Shown: positions 7,749 to 15,704, numbered from the stretch's first letter. The stretch is DNA of 16,295 bases from Rhodospirillaceae bacterium (GCA_002730675.1 PCAV01000077.1:3747-20041); one strand, 5' to 3'. Numbers and translations are program-made. Notes: a model not told the origin generated them from the sequence alone.

Positions 7749-8400
7749 CTGAAACCTCTTTAAAACGATCAATCCACATATTTATTGCATGTGGATTTGT
7801 TTTGAAAGCAGCCCTGTTTACCGCCAATCGCGCACTGATCTCCGAAATTTTTTCCATTTCAACTAGGCCATTTGCTGTTAACGTGGCACCAGAGGAAACC
7901 AAATCAACAATCCTTCGACAAAGTCCCAGTCTCGGCGCAAGTTCCATCGCACCATTTAGTTTTATGCACTCTGCTTGGACGCCACGGGCCGCAAAATACC
8001 GTTTAGTTATATTTGGGTACTTTGTCGCAATTCTTAGATGGCTCCATTGCATTGGGTCCTCCGTAGCAGCTAATTCTTTGGGGCCTGCGACAGATAACCT
8101 ACACTTGCCAACTTTAAGATCAACTGGCGAGTAAATTTCGGAATGATCAAACTCCATCAACACATCGCTACCACAAATAGCAAGATGCGCTGCTCCAAAA
8201 GCTAAAAATGTTGCAGTATCAAAGCTTCTTATTCTAATTAAATCTATGCTCGGGTCTTTCGTTGAAAATTGAAGACGACGCGAACTCTCATTGAAAAAGT
8301 CATCCTCGGGCTCAATTCCGGCACTAGCCATGAGCTGTGCGACATCAGAGAGGATCCGACCTTTCGGAATAGCAAGCACCAATGGTTTCTGAGTCTCCAT
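7729..8400 (-). CDS. hisG: ATP phosphoribosyltransferase catalytic subunit HisG, short form
   Basis: HisG condenses ATP with PRPP as the first, committed step of histidine synthesis. At 223 residues it is the short form (HisG_S), which lacks the C-terminal regulatory domain and in known cases needs the HisZ partner. Seen here are AIPKGRIL near the N-terminus and FGAAHLAICGSDVLME. The segment DLVSSGATLTANGLVEME (about 166-183) is the conserved PRPP-binding loop region. ATG 8400 directly follows the TAG of the DUF2948 gene with no gap, and the 3' end overlaps hisD. hisZ is not in the window and would have to be elsewhere. Confidence 0.94.
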   Translation of the reverse strand: METQKPLVLAIPKGRILSDVAQLMASAGIEPEDDFFNESSRRLQFSTKDPSIDLIRIRSFDTATFLAFGAAHLAICGSDVLMEFDHSEIYSPVDLKVGKCRLSVAGPKELAATEDPMQWSHLRIATKYPNITKRYFAARGVQAECIKLNGAMELAPRLGLCRRIVDLVSSGATLTANGLVEMEKISEISARLAVNRAAFKTNPHAINMWIDRFKEVSDGIENK

Positions 8401-8868
8401 CTAAGTCGTTTCCTCATGTTTTAGACGTTGTGTAGTAGGCCAATTTTTTCCCATATCTGTAGCCGTTAATTTTAAGCTATTTATTCTAAGCCTGATCACT
8501 TTTGAGTCGGAAAATTGTAAATCTAAGTGTTGAGCACCATCATAAAAAGTCAAAAAGTTTAAAAATTGTGACCTGTCATTCATATCAATTTGATGCGTTT
8601 GCATAGATTCCACTTTATCAATTACTAACCCACATAGGCATCCCTGGTAACCAATTGGTTTCCCAATAGTCTCTACATTTTTTGTTAACTCCAATCTGAA
8701 CCTCTGGAGGACCATGATGACTTGCTTTTGTGAAGGGGTGTATAATATATCGGCAATTGGAACAATAGAATCATGCAATAATGCAGAAAGAACCTTCAGA
8801 TCGTCGAGTGGGGTTGCCTGCAAACGCAAATAGTTGGTACATATTTTTTGCTGGAATTCATCTTTCAA
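8401..8868 (-). CDS. DUF2948 family protein
   Basis: A 155-residue protein of unknown function from a family found mainly in Alphaproteobacteria, where it usually sits between murA and hisG or hisD, exactly as here. The LQATPLDDLKVLSALLHDSIVPIADILY stretch and the later FYDGAQHLDLQFSD segment are what I recognise from the family. No signal peptide, membrane segment or catalytic motif is evident, so it is probably a soluble cytosolic protein. The start appears to be TTG 8868, 26 bases after the murA stop; no in-frame ATG is near. The stop abuts the hisG ATG, implying cotranscription. The function is not known from the sequence. Confidence 0.82.
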   Translation of the reverse strand: MKDEFQQKICTNYLRLQATPLDDLKVLSALLHDSIVPIADILYTPSQKQVIMVLQRFRLELTKNVETIGKPIGYQGCLCGLVIDKVESMQTHQIDMNDRSQFLNFLTFYDGAQHLDLQFSDSKVIRLRINSLKLTATDMGKNWPTTQRLKHEETT

Positions 8869-8894
8869 TTAAGACACCATCTTGCCATTTCACG

Positions 8895-10169
8895 TCAAAC
8901 TCTTACTCGGTCTATTATTGCACCACAGGATTTTAATTTAGAGACAAGGCTTTCATAGCCTCTATCTAGATGATAAATTCTATTAATAGTTGTTTCGCCG
9001 CTAGCTGCTAATCCCGCAAGAACCAAGGAGACCGATGCACGCAAGTCTGTTGCCATAACTGGAGCTCCCATGAGCTTTTTCACACCTCTAATCAGCGCTG
9101 TAGAGTTGTGCACATTTATATTGGCCCCCATCCGGTTTAACTCCGGTACATGCATAAATCTATTTTCAAAAATTGTCTCTGTAATCATGCTGGCTCCATC
9201 GACGCGGGTCATGTACGCCATAACTTGAGCTTGCAGATCCGTAGGAAATCCAGGATATGGGTCGGTCATAATATCCACAGCGTCCGGATTACCATTAGGT
9301 CCTTCCACAAGGATCCCGAAGCTATTCTCTTCTATCCGTGCACCAGACGCTAAAAGCACGTCGAGTACAGCTCTCAAGTCACTGAAATTTGCACCAACAA
9401 GTTCTAATTTGCCCCCGGTAATGCAGGCTGCTATCGCGAATGTGCCAGCCTCTATTCTATCAGCAATGACCGAATGAGTAGTTCCACTTAAGCTATCTTT
9501 CCCCTGAATTCGGATAGTGTCAGTGCCATGGCCCTCTATTTCAGCACCCATCTTTATTAAGCATTCCGCCAAATTAACTATTTCTGGCTCGCGAGCAACA
9601 TTTGATAACTCTGTCTCACCATCTGCTAAAGACGCGGCGAGCATTATATTTTCCGTAGCGCCCACTGAAACCATTGGGAAGTTAATCCTGCTACCGTGGA
9701 GACGATTTCCTCTTGTTACCTTTGCTTCCACATAACCACGAGATAAGTCAATTTGGGCACCCATTTGCATTAATGCATTCAAATGTAAATCCACCGGCCT
9801 ATTACCAATAGCACAACCGCCTGGCAAAGAAACACGAGCTCTCCCCGAACGAGCGATAAGCGGACCCAGCACTAAAATTGAGGCGCGCATTTTGCGAACA
9901 ATATCGTATGGCGCCTCCGTGTTTGTAATTTTTTCACACTTTAACCCGAGGCATCTGGGATTTTTAATTGAATCCTCTATTTCAACCCCAACCCCCTCAA
10001 GCAATTCACGCATAGAACCAACATCCCCTAAGCGTGGTATGTTTTCTAAAAACATTTTCTCATTTGTTAGCAAAGTTGTTGCCATGAGTGGAAGGGCAGC
10101 ATTTTTTGCCCCACTAATATCAATTTTCCCCGAAAGTTTTGATCCCCCAGTTAAAATGATTTTATCCAT
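8895..10169 (-). CDS. murA: UDP-N-acetylglucosamine 1-carboxyvinyltransferase MurA
   Basis: MurA transfers enolpyruvate from PEP to UDP-GlcNAc, the first committed step of peptidoglycan synthesis, and is the fosfomycin target. The protein is 424 residues from ATG 10169, the usual length. The substrate-site SGAKNAALPLMA (K22, N23) is near the start. The catalytic loop is LPGGCAIGNRPVDLHL with the cysteine at position 119, equivalent to E. coli C115, so the enzyme should be fosfomycin sensitive rather than the Asp variant. TDPYPGFPTDLQAQ and ENRFMHVPEL are also intact. GAGG lies five bases upstream of the ATG; an in-frame GTG at 10175 overlaps that ribosome-binding site and is less likely. It heads the murA, DUF2948, hisG, hisD run. 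Confidence 0.96.
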   Translation of the reverse strand: MDKIILTGGSKLSGKIDISGAKNAALPLMATTLLTNEKMFLENIPRLGDVGSMRELLEGVGVEIEDSIKNPRCLGLKCEKITNTEAPYDIVRKMRASILVLGPLIARSGRARVSLPGGCAIGNRPVDLHLNALMQMGAQIDLSRGYVEAKVTRGNRLHGSRINFPMVSVGATENIMLAASLADGETELSNVAREPEIVNLAECLIKMGAEIEGHGTDTIRIQGKDSLSGTTHSVIADRIEAGTFAIAACITGGKLELVGANFSDLRAVLDVLLASGARIEENSFGILVEGPNGNPDAVDIMTDPYPGFPTDLQAQVMAYMTRVDGASMITETIFENRFMHVPELNRMGANINVHNSTALIRGVKKLMGAPVMATDLRASVSLVLAGLAASGETTINRIYHLDRGYESLVSKLKSCGAIIDRVRV

Positions 10170-10233
10170 GCGCACCTCGAATACACTTATTTAAAAAACG
10201 CCCAAAGTTTTTCGTTGGATTAGGGATAATAGT

Positions 10234-10262
10234 ATAATTGCAACTAACATAATTGTTGTCAG
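10234..10262 (-). promoter_or_regulatory. Candidate murA promoter
   Basis: On the minus strand CTGACA (10262-10257) is followed after 17 bases by AATTAT (10239-10234), with an overlapping TATACT. The spacing is ideal for a housekeeping sigma factor and the site lies about 65 bases upstream of the murA start. The hexamers are imperfect matches, so this is a candidate only. Confidence 0.35.
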
Positions 10263-10294
10263 AACCAAATAATTACCACGATTTTAAGAAAAAG

Positions 10295-10435
10295 CTAATT
10301 GGAACTGTTGCCGCGACCCCTGTCAGGTTGCTGTTGAAGCTTTCTTCGTTTCAAGTTGGCCCGAAGGGCTCTAGCTCGCCTCGCTTCAATTTCTCTCTTT
10401 TTAGTATTAGTTTCCGGTTTTTTTTTAACCATCAT
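10295..10435 (-). CDS. Small basic protein upstream of murA (46 codons)
   Basis: A short ORF with ATG at 10435 (or the adjacent ATG at 10432) and TAG at 10295. The product is about 46 residues, strongly basic, with a Lys-rich start (MMVKKKPETNTKKREIEAR) and a central RALRANLKRRKLQQQ segment predicted helical. The ALRANL+RRK pattern resembles small uncharacterised proteins that I recall annotated near murA in other alphaproteobacteria. It reads in the same direction as murA, which starts 125 bases further on. There is no strong ribosome-binding site. Nucleic-acid binding is plausible from composition but unproven; no function is known. A chance ORF cannot be excluded. Confidence 0.5.
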   Translation of the reverse strand: MMVKKKPETNTKKREIEARRARALRANLKRRKLQQQPDRGRGNSSN

Positions 10436-10540
10436 CCAGATGCTTCGTAAATGTTCGGTTCTACGGGGTAATTAATTTTATGATATCTCAACTACTTAAC
10501 ATCATCAAATAAACTTGCGTTATATGTCAGGCCTATGGCA

Positions 10541-10568
10541 TTGTTCCCCCAAATTTTGATGATAAATT
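10541..10568 (+). promoter_or_regulatory. Candidate tRNA-Thr promoter
   Basis: TTGTTC (10541-10546) and TAAATT (10563-10568) are separated by 16 bases and lie just upstream of the tRNA, leaving about 10 bases before its 5' end. The hexamers match only partly; position and orientation are the main support. Confidence 0.35.
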
Positions 10569-10578
10569 CGTACTATTC

Positions 10579-10653
10579 GCTGCCGTAGCTCAGGGGTAGA
10601 GCACTCCATTGGTAATGGCGAGGTCGACAGTTCAAATCTGTCCGGCAGCACCA
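10579..10653 (+). tRNA. tRNA-Thr (anticodon GGT)
   Basis: A complete 75-base cloverleaf with encoded CCA. The acceptor arms GCTGCCG and CGGCAGC pair fully, with A as discriminator. The D stem is GCTC/GAGC with a short AGGGGTA loop, the anticodon loop is TTGGTAA (anticodon GGT, reading ACC and ACT), and the T arm is GACAG-TTCAAAT-CTGTC. The anticodon stem CTCCA/TGGCG has one U-C mismatch at pair 28-42, which is unusual but need not abolish function. It stands alone between the small basic ORF and the amidohydrolase gene, on the opposite strand to both. Confidence 0.95.
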
Positions 10654-10783
10654 CTTTCCAGCCACTGTTTACTACCTTCAAAGAAAAGACATTTTCCCAA
10701 TTCAAGTGAGTAACACTGTATTAAGCCCGCATCAATTACTCGATGTTTAATAAAACTCCTTATACCAACCAAACTATTCAAAG
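10654..10783. other. Spacer between tRNA-Thr and the amidohydrolase gene
   Basis: The tRNA (plus) and the amidohydrolase gene (minus) converge on this stretch. It is AT-rich. I see no ORF, no strong hairpin with a T tract, and no integrase remnant or duplicated tRNA 3' end that would mark an attachment site. Confidence 0.4.
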
Positions 10784-11626
10784 CTAAGAAGTATGCGCCG
10801 ACCAACCATAAATATTATCCAAGGTCTTGCTCATCAGTTGGGCTTTTTCACTTAAACTGAGCGGTGCACTGTCAAGAAAGCAGTCCACACTTTCTCTGTA
10901 AGAAACAAACTTAACCGCGCGCGTCCAATCTGTACCCCACATACATCTTTCGAGCGAAAACCTGGAGAAAACTTCTTGCAAAGGATCCCAGATGTCAGAA
11001 AATGGAAAAGCTTGGTGTGATAGAGTACAGACGCCCGTAATCTTAATTACGACGTTATCATGACTTGCGAGTTCTAGAACCTTTTGTAGTTTAGAGAAAG
11101 GATTGTCGGGGACTGGTGGTTTGAATGGTTGCTTTATACCCAAATGGTCAATGACCAGCCTAGTATTGGGGTATTGTTTTGCCAAGCGGCCAGCCTCCTC
11201 AACATTTTCCCAACAAAGAAGGTTTACAGGAAAGTTACACCTTGAGGCCGTCCTCATTACCACATCTAGGCCGTGTTCACTTAAATCTCTTTGCTTCTCG
11301 TAAGCCAACATTAGCCTTATCGCCACAGCTCCCTTATTCTTGGCCCATTCTTGTATGATTTCACCGACTTCTGGTTTATTGGGATCTACTGGCTTTACCA
11401 ACCTAAACTTATTGGGGTATTTCTCATAAACACTAATAGCGTAGCTGGCGTCATATCTGTACATAGTCCAGGGGGAGACCAAAATTGCGCCATCCACACC
11501 AACGCGCTCCATTTCCTCAACCATAGTATCAGCGGTTACCTCTTCTGGCCCAACTAACTCATCAAACCATGGTCTTTCTTTATGATTCCGCTCGTATGCA
11601 TGAACCTGTGCATCTATCAGTCTCAT
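10784..11626 (-). CDS. Amidohydrolase-2 family TIM-barrel hydrolase
   Basis: A 280-residue metal-dependent hydrolase of the COG3618/amidohydrolase-2 type, a family that includes lactonases and decarboxylases. The N-terminal metal motif is DAQVHAY, where the usual first His of HxH is replaced by Gln as in several members of this group. VIDHLG supplies the conserved His near the middle, and MWGTDWTR near 228-235 supplies the conserved Asp at the end of the barrel. ATG 11626 is preceded by a strong AAGGGGGG. It follows the HlyD-like gene on the same strand after 63 bases with only a weak hairpin (11647-11665) between, so readthrough is possible. No secretion signal is seen. The substrate cannot be told from the sequence. 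Confidence 0.83.
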   Translation of the reverse strand: MRLIDAQVHAYERNHKERPWFDELVGPEEVTADTMVEEMERVGVDGAILVSPWTMYRYDASYAISVYEKYPNKFRLVKPVDPNKPEVGEIIQEWAKNKGAVAIRLMLAYEKQRDLSEHGLDVVMRTASRCNFPVNLLCWENVEEAGRLAKQYPNTRLVIDHLGIKQPFKPPVPDNPFSKLQKVLELASHDNVVIKITGVCTLSHQAFPFSDIWDPLQEVFSRFSLERCMWGTDWTRAVKFVSYRESVDCFLDSAPLSLSEKAQLMSKTLDNIYGWSAHTS

Positions 11627-11646
11627 TTAAACGAACCCCCCTTTTA

Positions 11647-11665
11647 AAACTGTATTTTGCAGTTT
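11647..11665 (-). terminator. Weak hairpin after the HlyD-like gene
   Basis: AAACTG and CAGTTT pair as a 6-base stem with a 7-base loop, followed on the minus strand by TTAAAA rather than a clean T run. It may attenuate transcription into the amidohydrolase gene but is too weak to call a firm terminator. Confidence 0.25.
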
Positions 11666-11689
11666 ATCTGAGATGATTAAATAGTATTC

Positions 11690-13465
11690 TTATTCTGGAT
11701 CAGTAAAAGATTCTTCAAAAGCTTTCATGATTGGATAAGTGAAGTATGTAATCAATGTTCGTTTACCTACTTTTATATCTGCAGATGCTAGCATGCCTTG
11801 AGAGAGGTCAAAATCTTGTGGCATTTTTGAGTCTTTTACGCTCTGGGTTTTAACCCTTCCCCGATAAAAAACACCTTTATCCCCAGCTAGGGATTCATTA
11901 AATGTATCTTTTGAGATAAATACTAACTCTCCGTCCAATCCACCAAATTCTTGGAATGGCATTGCATCCAACTTCACAGATACCGGCATTCCAACCTTTA
12001 TGTCGCTAATTTCTTTCGAGTCAATATCAACCTCCAAAAACAGTGGTTGATTTGTTTGAACCAGCGTAATTATTGGGTCACCTTCACGGATGTTTCCTCC
12101 GCTAGCCACAGACGGTATATCAAGCACAACACCGTCACCCGGCGATCTAACAACGACATTGTCAACTAACCTCTGCAATTTAATCTTTTCCTGCTCAAGT
12201 TGCATTAGTTCTTCGTTTTTTCCAGTAATTTCAGCTGTTAGATTAGATGCCCATTGAGCAATGAAGGCCTGCTTGTCTGCATTCAATGTAGTGATTTCAG
12301 ATTTCAGCTTTGTGATTGCACTCTGAGCATTAAACTGAGCTTTTTCCGCATTTAATAACTGGTCTTTTGCTTGCAAGTACTTCAGCAGAGAACCAATTTT
12401 ACGGTCATAGAGATCTTTTTGAACCTTTGTTAATTTTCGTTTAATTTCGGACTGCTTCTCAGAGATTTTGAATAGTTCCCTGGATGCTTCATATTCATTT
12501 TGGAGTTTAGTTAACTTGGAATTAAAGGAATTATTTTTTTCTTTGTATTCTGTAACTTTTTTAACCAAGGTGTTTCGATAAAGCTCACTTAATGAATTGT
12601 TATTATTTTTTAATCCCAACCTTTTAACAGTGTTATAGTAGAGATTATCCAGAGCGGCGGTTGGCTTCAACTCATTGGGCCTGTCCACGAGTGACTGTTC
12701 CATATTTAACCGGATCAATGACTGATAAATATTATCTATCTTTTCCTGATTTTGTTTTAAGTTCACCTTTACAACGGTGTCATCCAAATACGCAACTATC
12801 TGGCCCTTGGAAACAGCGTCACCTCGCTCAACCTCAACACTTTTGACGACAGAGCTCGCACTCGCTTCTACAATCAGGTTTGGAGTAGCTGTCATAAACT
12901 CGCCTCTGGCTGAAATTGTTGTATCAACTTCGTTAAGGGCCGCAAATACTACTCCCAAGATAAAGAATGCTAATAAGCTAATTGTAGATATTAGCAGCGG
13001 TTTTGACGGTCCCTGTTTGTAAATTGCGTCAGTGTCATTTATTTCATGATCATGGCTCGCGTCAGCTTCATTCATGTTGACCTCCACCATCTGTGAAGCG
13101 TCTCGACTCAAGCTTTCATATCTTGCTACAAGCTGGTTCGCCGTCCTTAAGTTTTCTGATATTGTCTTCATAATCCGAATGGCGGCTTCCGGATTTTGTC
13201 TTAGATAGTTTACAAAACTTTCTGCCGTGACCTCTGTTACTACTGCATCGCCCTTCGCCCGAGCGCCTGCACTTCGCGGATTACCGTCTATTAACGCCAT
13301 CTCACCAAAAATAGTGGGCGGCTCTAATTCTGCGAGTACTTGGTCCCCGCCAGACCCATGTTTCACGATTTCAACTACACCGGACTTGACGATATATCCA
13401 TATACCGCGCTTTCACCTTCGCGAAATATATATTCCCCACCAGAAAAAGTTTGATCACCCGCCAT
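11690..13465 (-). CDS. HlyD-type membrane fusion protein with N-terminal cyclic-nucleotide-binding domain
   Basis: This is the periplasmic adaptor of a type I secretion system, with an added cytosolic sensor domain. Residues about 5-115 form a CRP/PKA-type cyclic-nucleotide-binding domain. Its phosphate-binding cassette FGEMALIDGNPRSAGARA (53-70) has the ribose-contacting E55 and phosphate-contacting R64, so it looks able to bind ligand. A single membrane segment lies at about 156-177, then a lipoyl half-motif (about 195-230), a long coiled-coil hairpin (about 232-435), the second lipoyl half with VVVRSPGDGVVLDI at 437-450, and a beta-barrel region (about 475-565). HlyD proteins usually start with a short cytosolic tail, so the roughly 150-residue N-terminal region is the oddity. 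The start ATG 13465 has AAGAGAG upstream, 36 bases after the ABC gene. Ligand control of export is inferred. Confidence 0.9.
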   Translation of the reverse strand: MAGDQTFSGGEYIFREGESAVYGYIVKSGVVEIVKHGSGGDQVLAELEPPTIFGEMALIDGNPRSAGARAKGDAVVTEVTAESFVNYLRQNPEAAIRIMKTISENLRTANQLVARYESLSRDASQMVEVNMNEADASHDHEINDTDAIYKQGPSKPLLISTISLLAFFILGVVFAALNEVDTTISARGEFMTATPNLIVEASASSVVKSVEVERGDAVSKGQIVAYLDDTVVKVNLKQNQEKIDNIYQSLIRLNMEQSLVDRPNELKPTAALDNLYYNTVKRLGLKNNNNSLSELYRNTLVKKVTEYKEKNNSFNSKLTKLQNEYEASRELFKISEKQSEIKRKLTKVQKDLYDRKIGSLLKYLQAKDQLLNAEKAQFNAQSAITKLKSEITTLNADKQAFIAQWASNLTAEITGKNEELMQLEQEKIKLQRLVDNVVVRSPGDGVVLDIPSVASGGNIREGDPIITLVQTNQPLFLEVDIDSKEISDIKVGMPVSVKLDAMPFQEFGGLDGELVFISKDTFNESLAGDKGVFYRGRVKTQSVKDSKMPQDFDLSQGMLASADIKVGKRTLITYFTYPIMKAFEESFTDPE

Positions 13466-13501
13466 TGTTTCTCTCTTCGTCGCTTTACGGGACAGATTTT
13501 T

Positions 13502-15640
13502 TTAGGCCCCTGATAGTTTCTGATCCATTGTCCATAACTCTTTGTACAATGGACATGTTTTAAGAAGATCTTCGTGCTTCCCTTGACCAACAACTATACC
13601 CTTTTCAAGCACAACTATTTGCTCAAATTCAGCAGTTAGTCGCATATCATGAGTTGCCATCATCACCGTTTTATGCTCGGCAATCTTCGGAAAGTTTTCA
13701 AAAAAGCCAATCTGTGTAGACTTATCAAAATTAACCAACGCCTCATCTAATAACAATATTTTTGGCTTTGCCATCAAACCCCTCGCCAGCGCAACGGTAA
13801 CCCGATTTCCTTGTGACAAGGGTAGTCCAAACTGATTTATTTCAGTAGAAATACCGTCTGGTAATTCCTCCAAAACCCGCGATAATCCGGATATATCAAG
13901 AATTTCCTGAAACTCTCTCTCGCTTATATTTGGTTGCACCTTTCTCAAATTTTCTTCGATCGTTGCTCCAAAAAAGACCGGCTTTGCATCGATCAATGTC
14001 GTCTGACTTCGGTAATTATCCAAGCTGAGATACCTAATATTTTGTCCATCAATTTCCATCGCACCCATATTAGGCCTCAAAAAACCTTGGCAAAGTCTTA
14101 GAAAAGTTGTTTTTCCAGATCCAGATGGCCCTACTACCGCTACTTTAGTTCGAGGTGCAATATCGAGATTGAGACCATTTAGTGCTGCCGTATCATCAAA
14201 TTTGACTATTACGTCGCGGCAAACTACCCCGCCCTTGACTACATGTTGATTACCTGCCCCTAAACGTTCAGTAGGCCCATTCCAAGTGGTCCCCACTGTG
14301 TCAATTGTATTTTTGAAATTTGTTAGGTCTGCGAAAAATGTAAAAATGGCCGTAACTGGGGCAACTAATTTACCTGCCAGCATGTTACATGAAATGATAG
14401 CTCCAGCTGAAAGTGATCCCGCCAAGACCAGGAGAACTCCAGTGAATACCAACACCACTGTCATAATTTGCGTGAGAGTAGAATTAATATTTGTAACTGC
14501 GAGGTTTGCTATTTGACCTGCAACAGACCTTCTAATACTGCTCGACGATATTTGTCGCCATTCCTTGCGTTGAGTGGGCTCCAGAGAAAATGCCTTTATC
14601 GTTTCGATACCGGCAACGCTAGCTTGAACTGTTCTTCTTTTTGAGGCTTCTATCGGTCCCGTAATCTTACTCTCTTCCTTTTGCCGCCAGCGACTAAATA
14701 ATGTTATTGCGCCAATCAAAATCGTGAAACACGCAACGATCAAGGCAAGCGCGGGACTATAGCCAAATAGGACCGGCATAAATACTAGTAATCCTGTAGC
14801 ATCAAAGATGGTCGTAAGAACTTGGCGTGATATAAAATTTTTGATCGTTAGAGGCGATTGCAAAATCCCCTCGAACTCCGCCGGCGATCCCGTCTGAAAT
14901 GTAGATGCTGGTAACGACATAACTTTATCAAATACATCACCCGCAAGCCTAGCTTCTATCGAGGTAGATACAAAGTTTATAACATAATCACGGACGAAAC
15001 CGAGAATGCCGTTGAAAATTAAGGCACCAACCACTCCAGCGGCTAAAATGTATAAAGTTCCAACTGCTCCATAATTTAGAACCTTATCAAGTGATATCTG
15101 TATAAATACAATAGGGGCAAGACCCAAAAGATGCGTTATAATCGAAACAATAAATGTGACCCCAAGTAAACTTTTAAATCTGTAAATTTCAGGAATAAAC
15201 CACCTCCAGTCGAAAAGGCGATCCTGAGAATCGACACCAGTTTCACGGCTTACGAGAAAAACTGCCCCATTCCAACTGCTTTTAAACTCAGTTTCGTTTT
15301 CGACCACAACCTTATTCGTTGGATCCAACGGGTCTATCGTCTGGAATTCTGCTATATTTTGTTCATTGACCTTGCAACTTATCAAGATCCTGGAAGTTCC
15401 ATCCTTCAGGGTTGCAACACAAGGAAAATAATACGATCTCTCGATAAGCGTGCGTAGCGCGGGTTTTAGATATTGTAATTTTATTCCCTGCTCTTTAAAC
15501 GTCTGTTCAAGATCATTTTGTGACGAGATATGTCCTCGCGAAATTTTCTCTTCGACTTGCTCTGCTGTAACTCTAATTCCAAACTGTCTTGCCAAGGCAA
15601 TCGTGCTTAGGGACAGGGATCTAATAGATCGTTCATTCAT
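13502..15640 (-). CDS. HlyB-like type I secretion ABC exporter with inactive C39-like domain and atypical ATPase motifs
   Basis: A 712-residue inner-membrane ABC exporter expected to pair with the HlyD-like protein encoded next. Residues 1-130 form a C39-peptidase-like domain with neither catalytic Cys nor His in place, as in HlyB, so it would bind a substrate but not cut a leader. The membrane domain has about six segments between 158 and 440. The nucleotide-binding domain has Walker A GPSGSGKT (504-511), Walker B ILLLDEA (628-634, with E633) and H-loop H664. However, the signature is LSQGN (608-612) instead of LSGGQ, the Q-loop position is A552 in LIDAKPVFF, and the D-loop is VNFD. ATG 15640 has AAGG nine bases upstream. 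It is first in a two-gene operon. Either it pairs with another ABC subunit or it is a divergent homodimer. Confidence 0.9.
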   Translation of the reverse strand: MNERSIRSLSLSTIALARQFGIRVTAEQVEEKISRGHISSQNDLEQTFKEQGIKLQYLKPALRTLIERSYYFPCVATLKDGTSRILISCKVNEQNIAEFQTIDPLDPTNKVVVENETEFKSSWNGAVFLVSRETGVDSQDRLFDWRWFIPEIYRFKSLLGVTFIVSIITHLLGLAPIVFIQISLDKVLNYGAVGTLYILAAGVVGALIFNGILGFVRDYVINFVSTSIEARLAGDVFDKVMSLPASTFQTGSPAEFEGILQSPLTIKNFISRQVLTTIFDATGLLVFMPVLFGYSPALALIVACFTILIGAITLFSRWRQKEESKITGPIEASKRRTVQASVAGIETIKAFSLEPTQRKEWRQISSSSIRRSVAGQIANLAVTNINSTLTQIMTVVLVFTGVLLVLAGSLSAGAIISCNMLAGKLVAPVTAIFTFFADLTNFKNTIDTVGTTWNGPTERLGAGNQHVVKGGVVCRDVIVKFDDTAALNGLNLDIAPRTKVAVVGPSGSGKTTFLRLCQGFLRPNMGAMEIDGQNIRYLSLDNYRSQTTLIDAKPVFFGATIEENLRKVQPNISEREFQEILDISGLSRVLEELPDGISTEINQFGLPLSQGNRVTVALARGLMAKPKILLLDEALVNFDKSTQIGFFENFPKIAEHKTVMMATHDMRLTAEFEQIVVLEKGIVVGQGKHEDLLKTCPLYKELWTMDQKLSGA

Positions 15641-15673
15641 AGGGAATACCTTATCGATAAACGTGCGCTTGCC

Positions 15674-15679
15674 ATTATA
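15674..15679 (-). promoter_or_regulatory. Consensus -10 box of the secretion operon
   Basis: On the minus strand this reads TATAAT, a perfect -10 hexamer, 34 bases before the ABC exporter start. At 17-base spacing the -35 position reads TCCTGT, which is poor. A promoter with a strong -10 and weak -35 often depends on an activator, and a palindrome lies directly upstream. Confidence 0.55.
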
Positions 15680-15704
15680 TCTTTAAAGTGATTCAAACAG
15701 GAAG

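Noticed and set aside
7749..7772. N-terminal extension of hisD from an upstream TTG
   Set aside because: ATG 7748 has AGAGG at ideal spacing; the extension has no good site and lies beyond the usual family start.
10520..10705. 61-codon minus-strand ORF across the tRNA
   Set aside because: It is the antisense reading of tRNA-Thr; such RFELSTSPLP-like peptides are a common artefact opposite tRNA genes.
10654..10783. Integration site or genomic island edge at the tRNA-Thr gene
   Set aside because: No integrase gene and no duplicate of the tRNA 3' end was found in the window.
15250..15640. Active bacteriocin-processing C39 peptidase in the ABC exporter
   Set aside because: The catalytic Cys and the later His are both missing, so only a HlyB-like, non-cleaving domain is supported.
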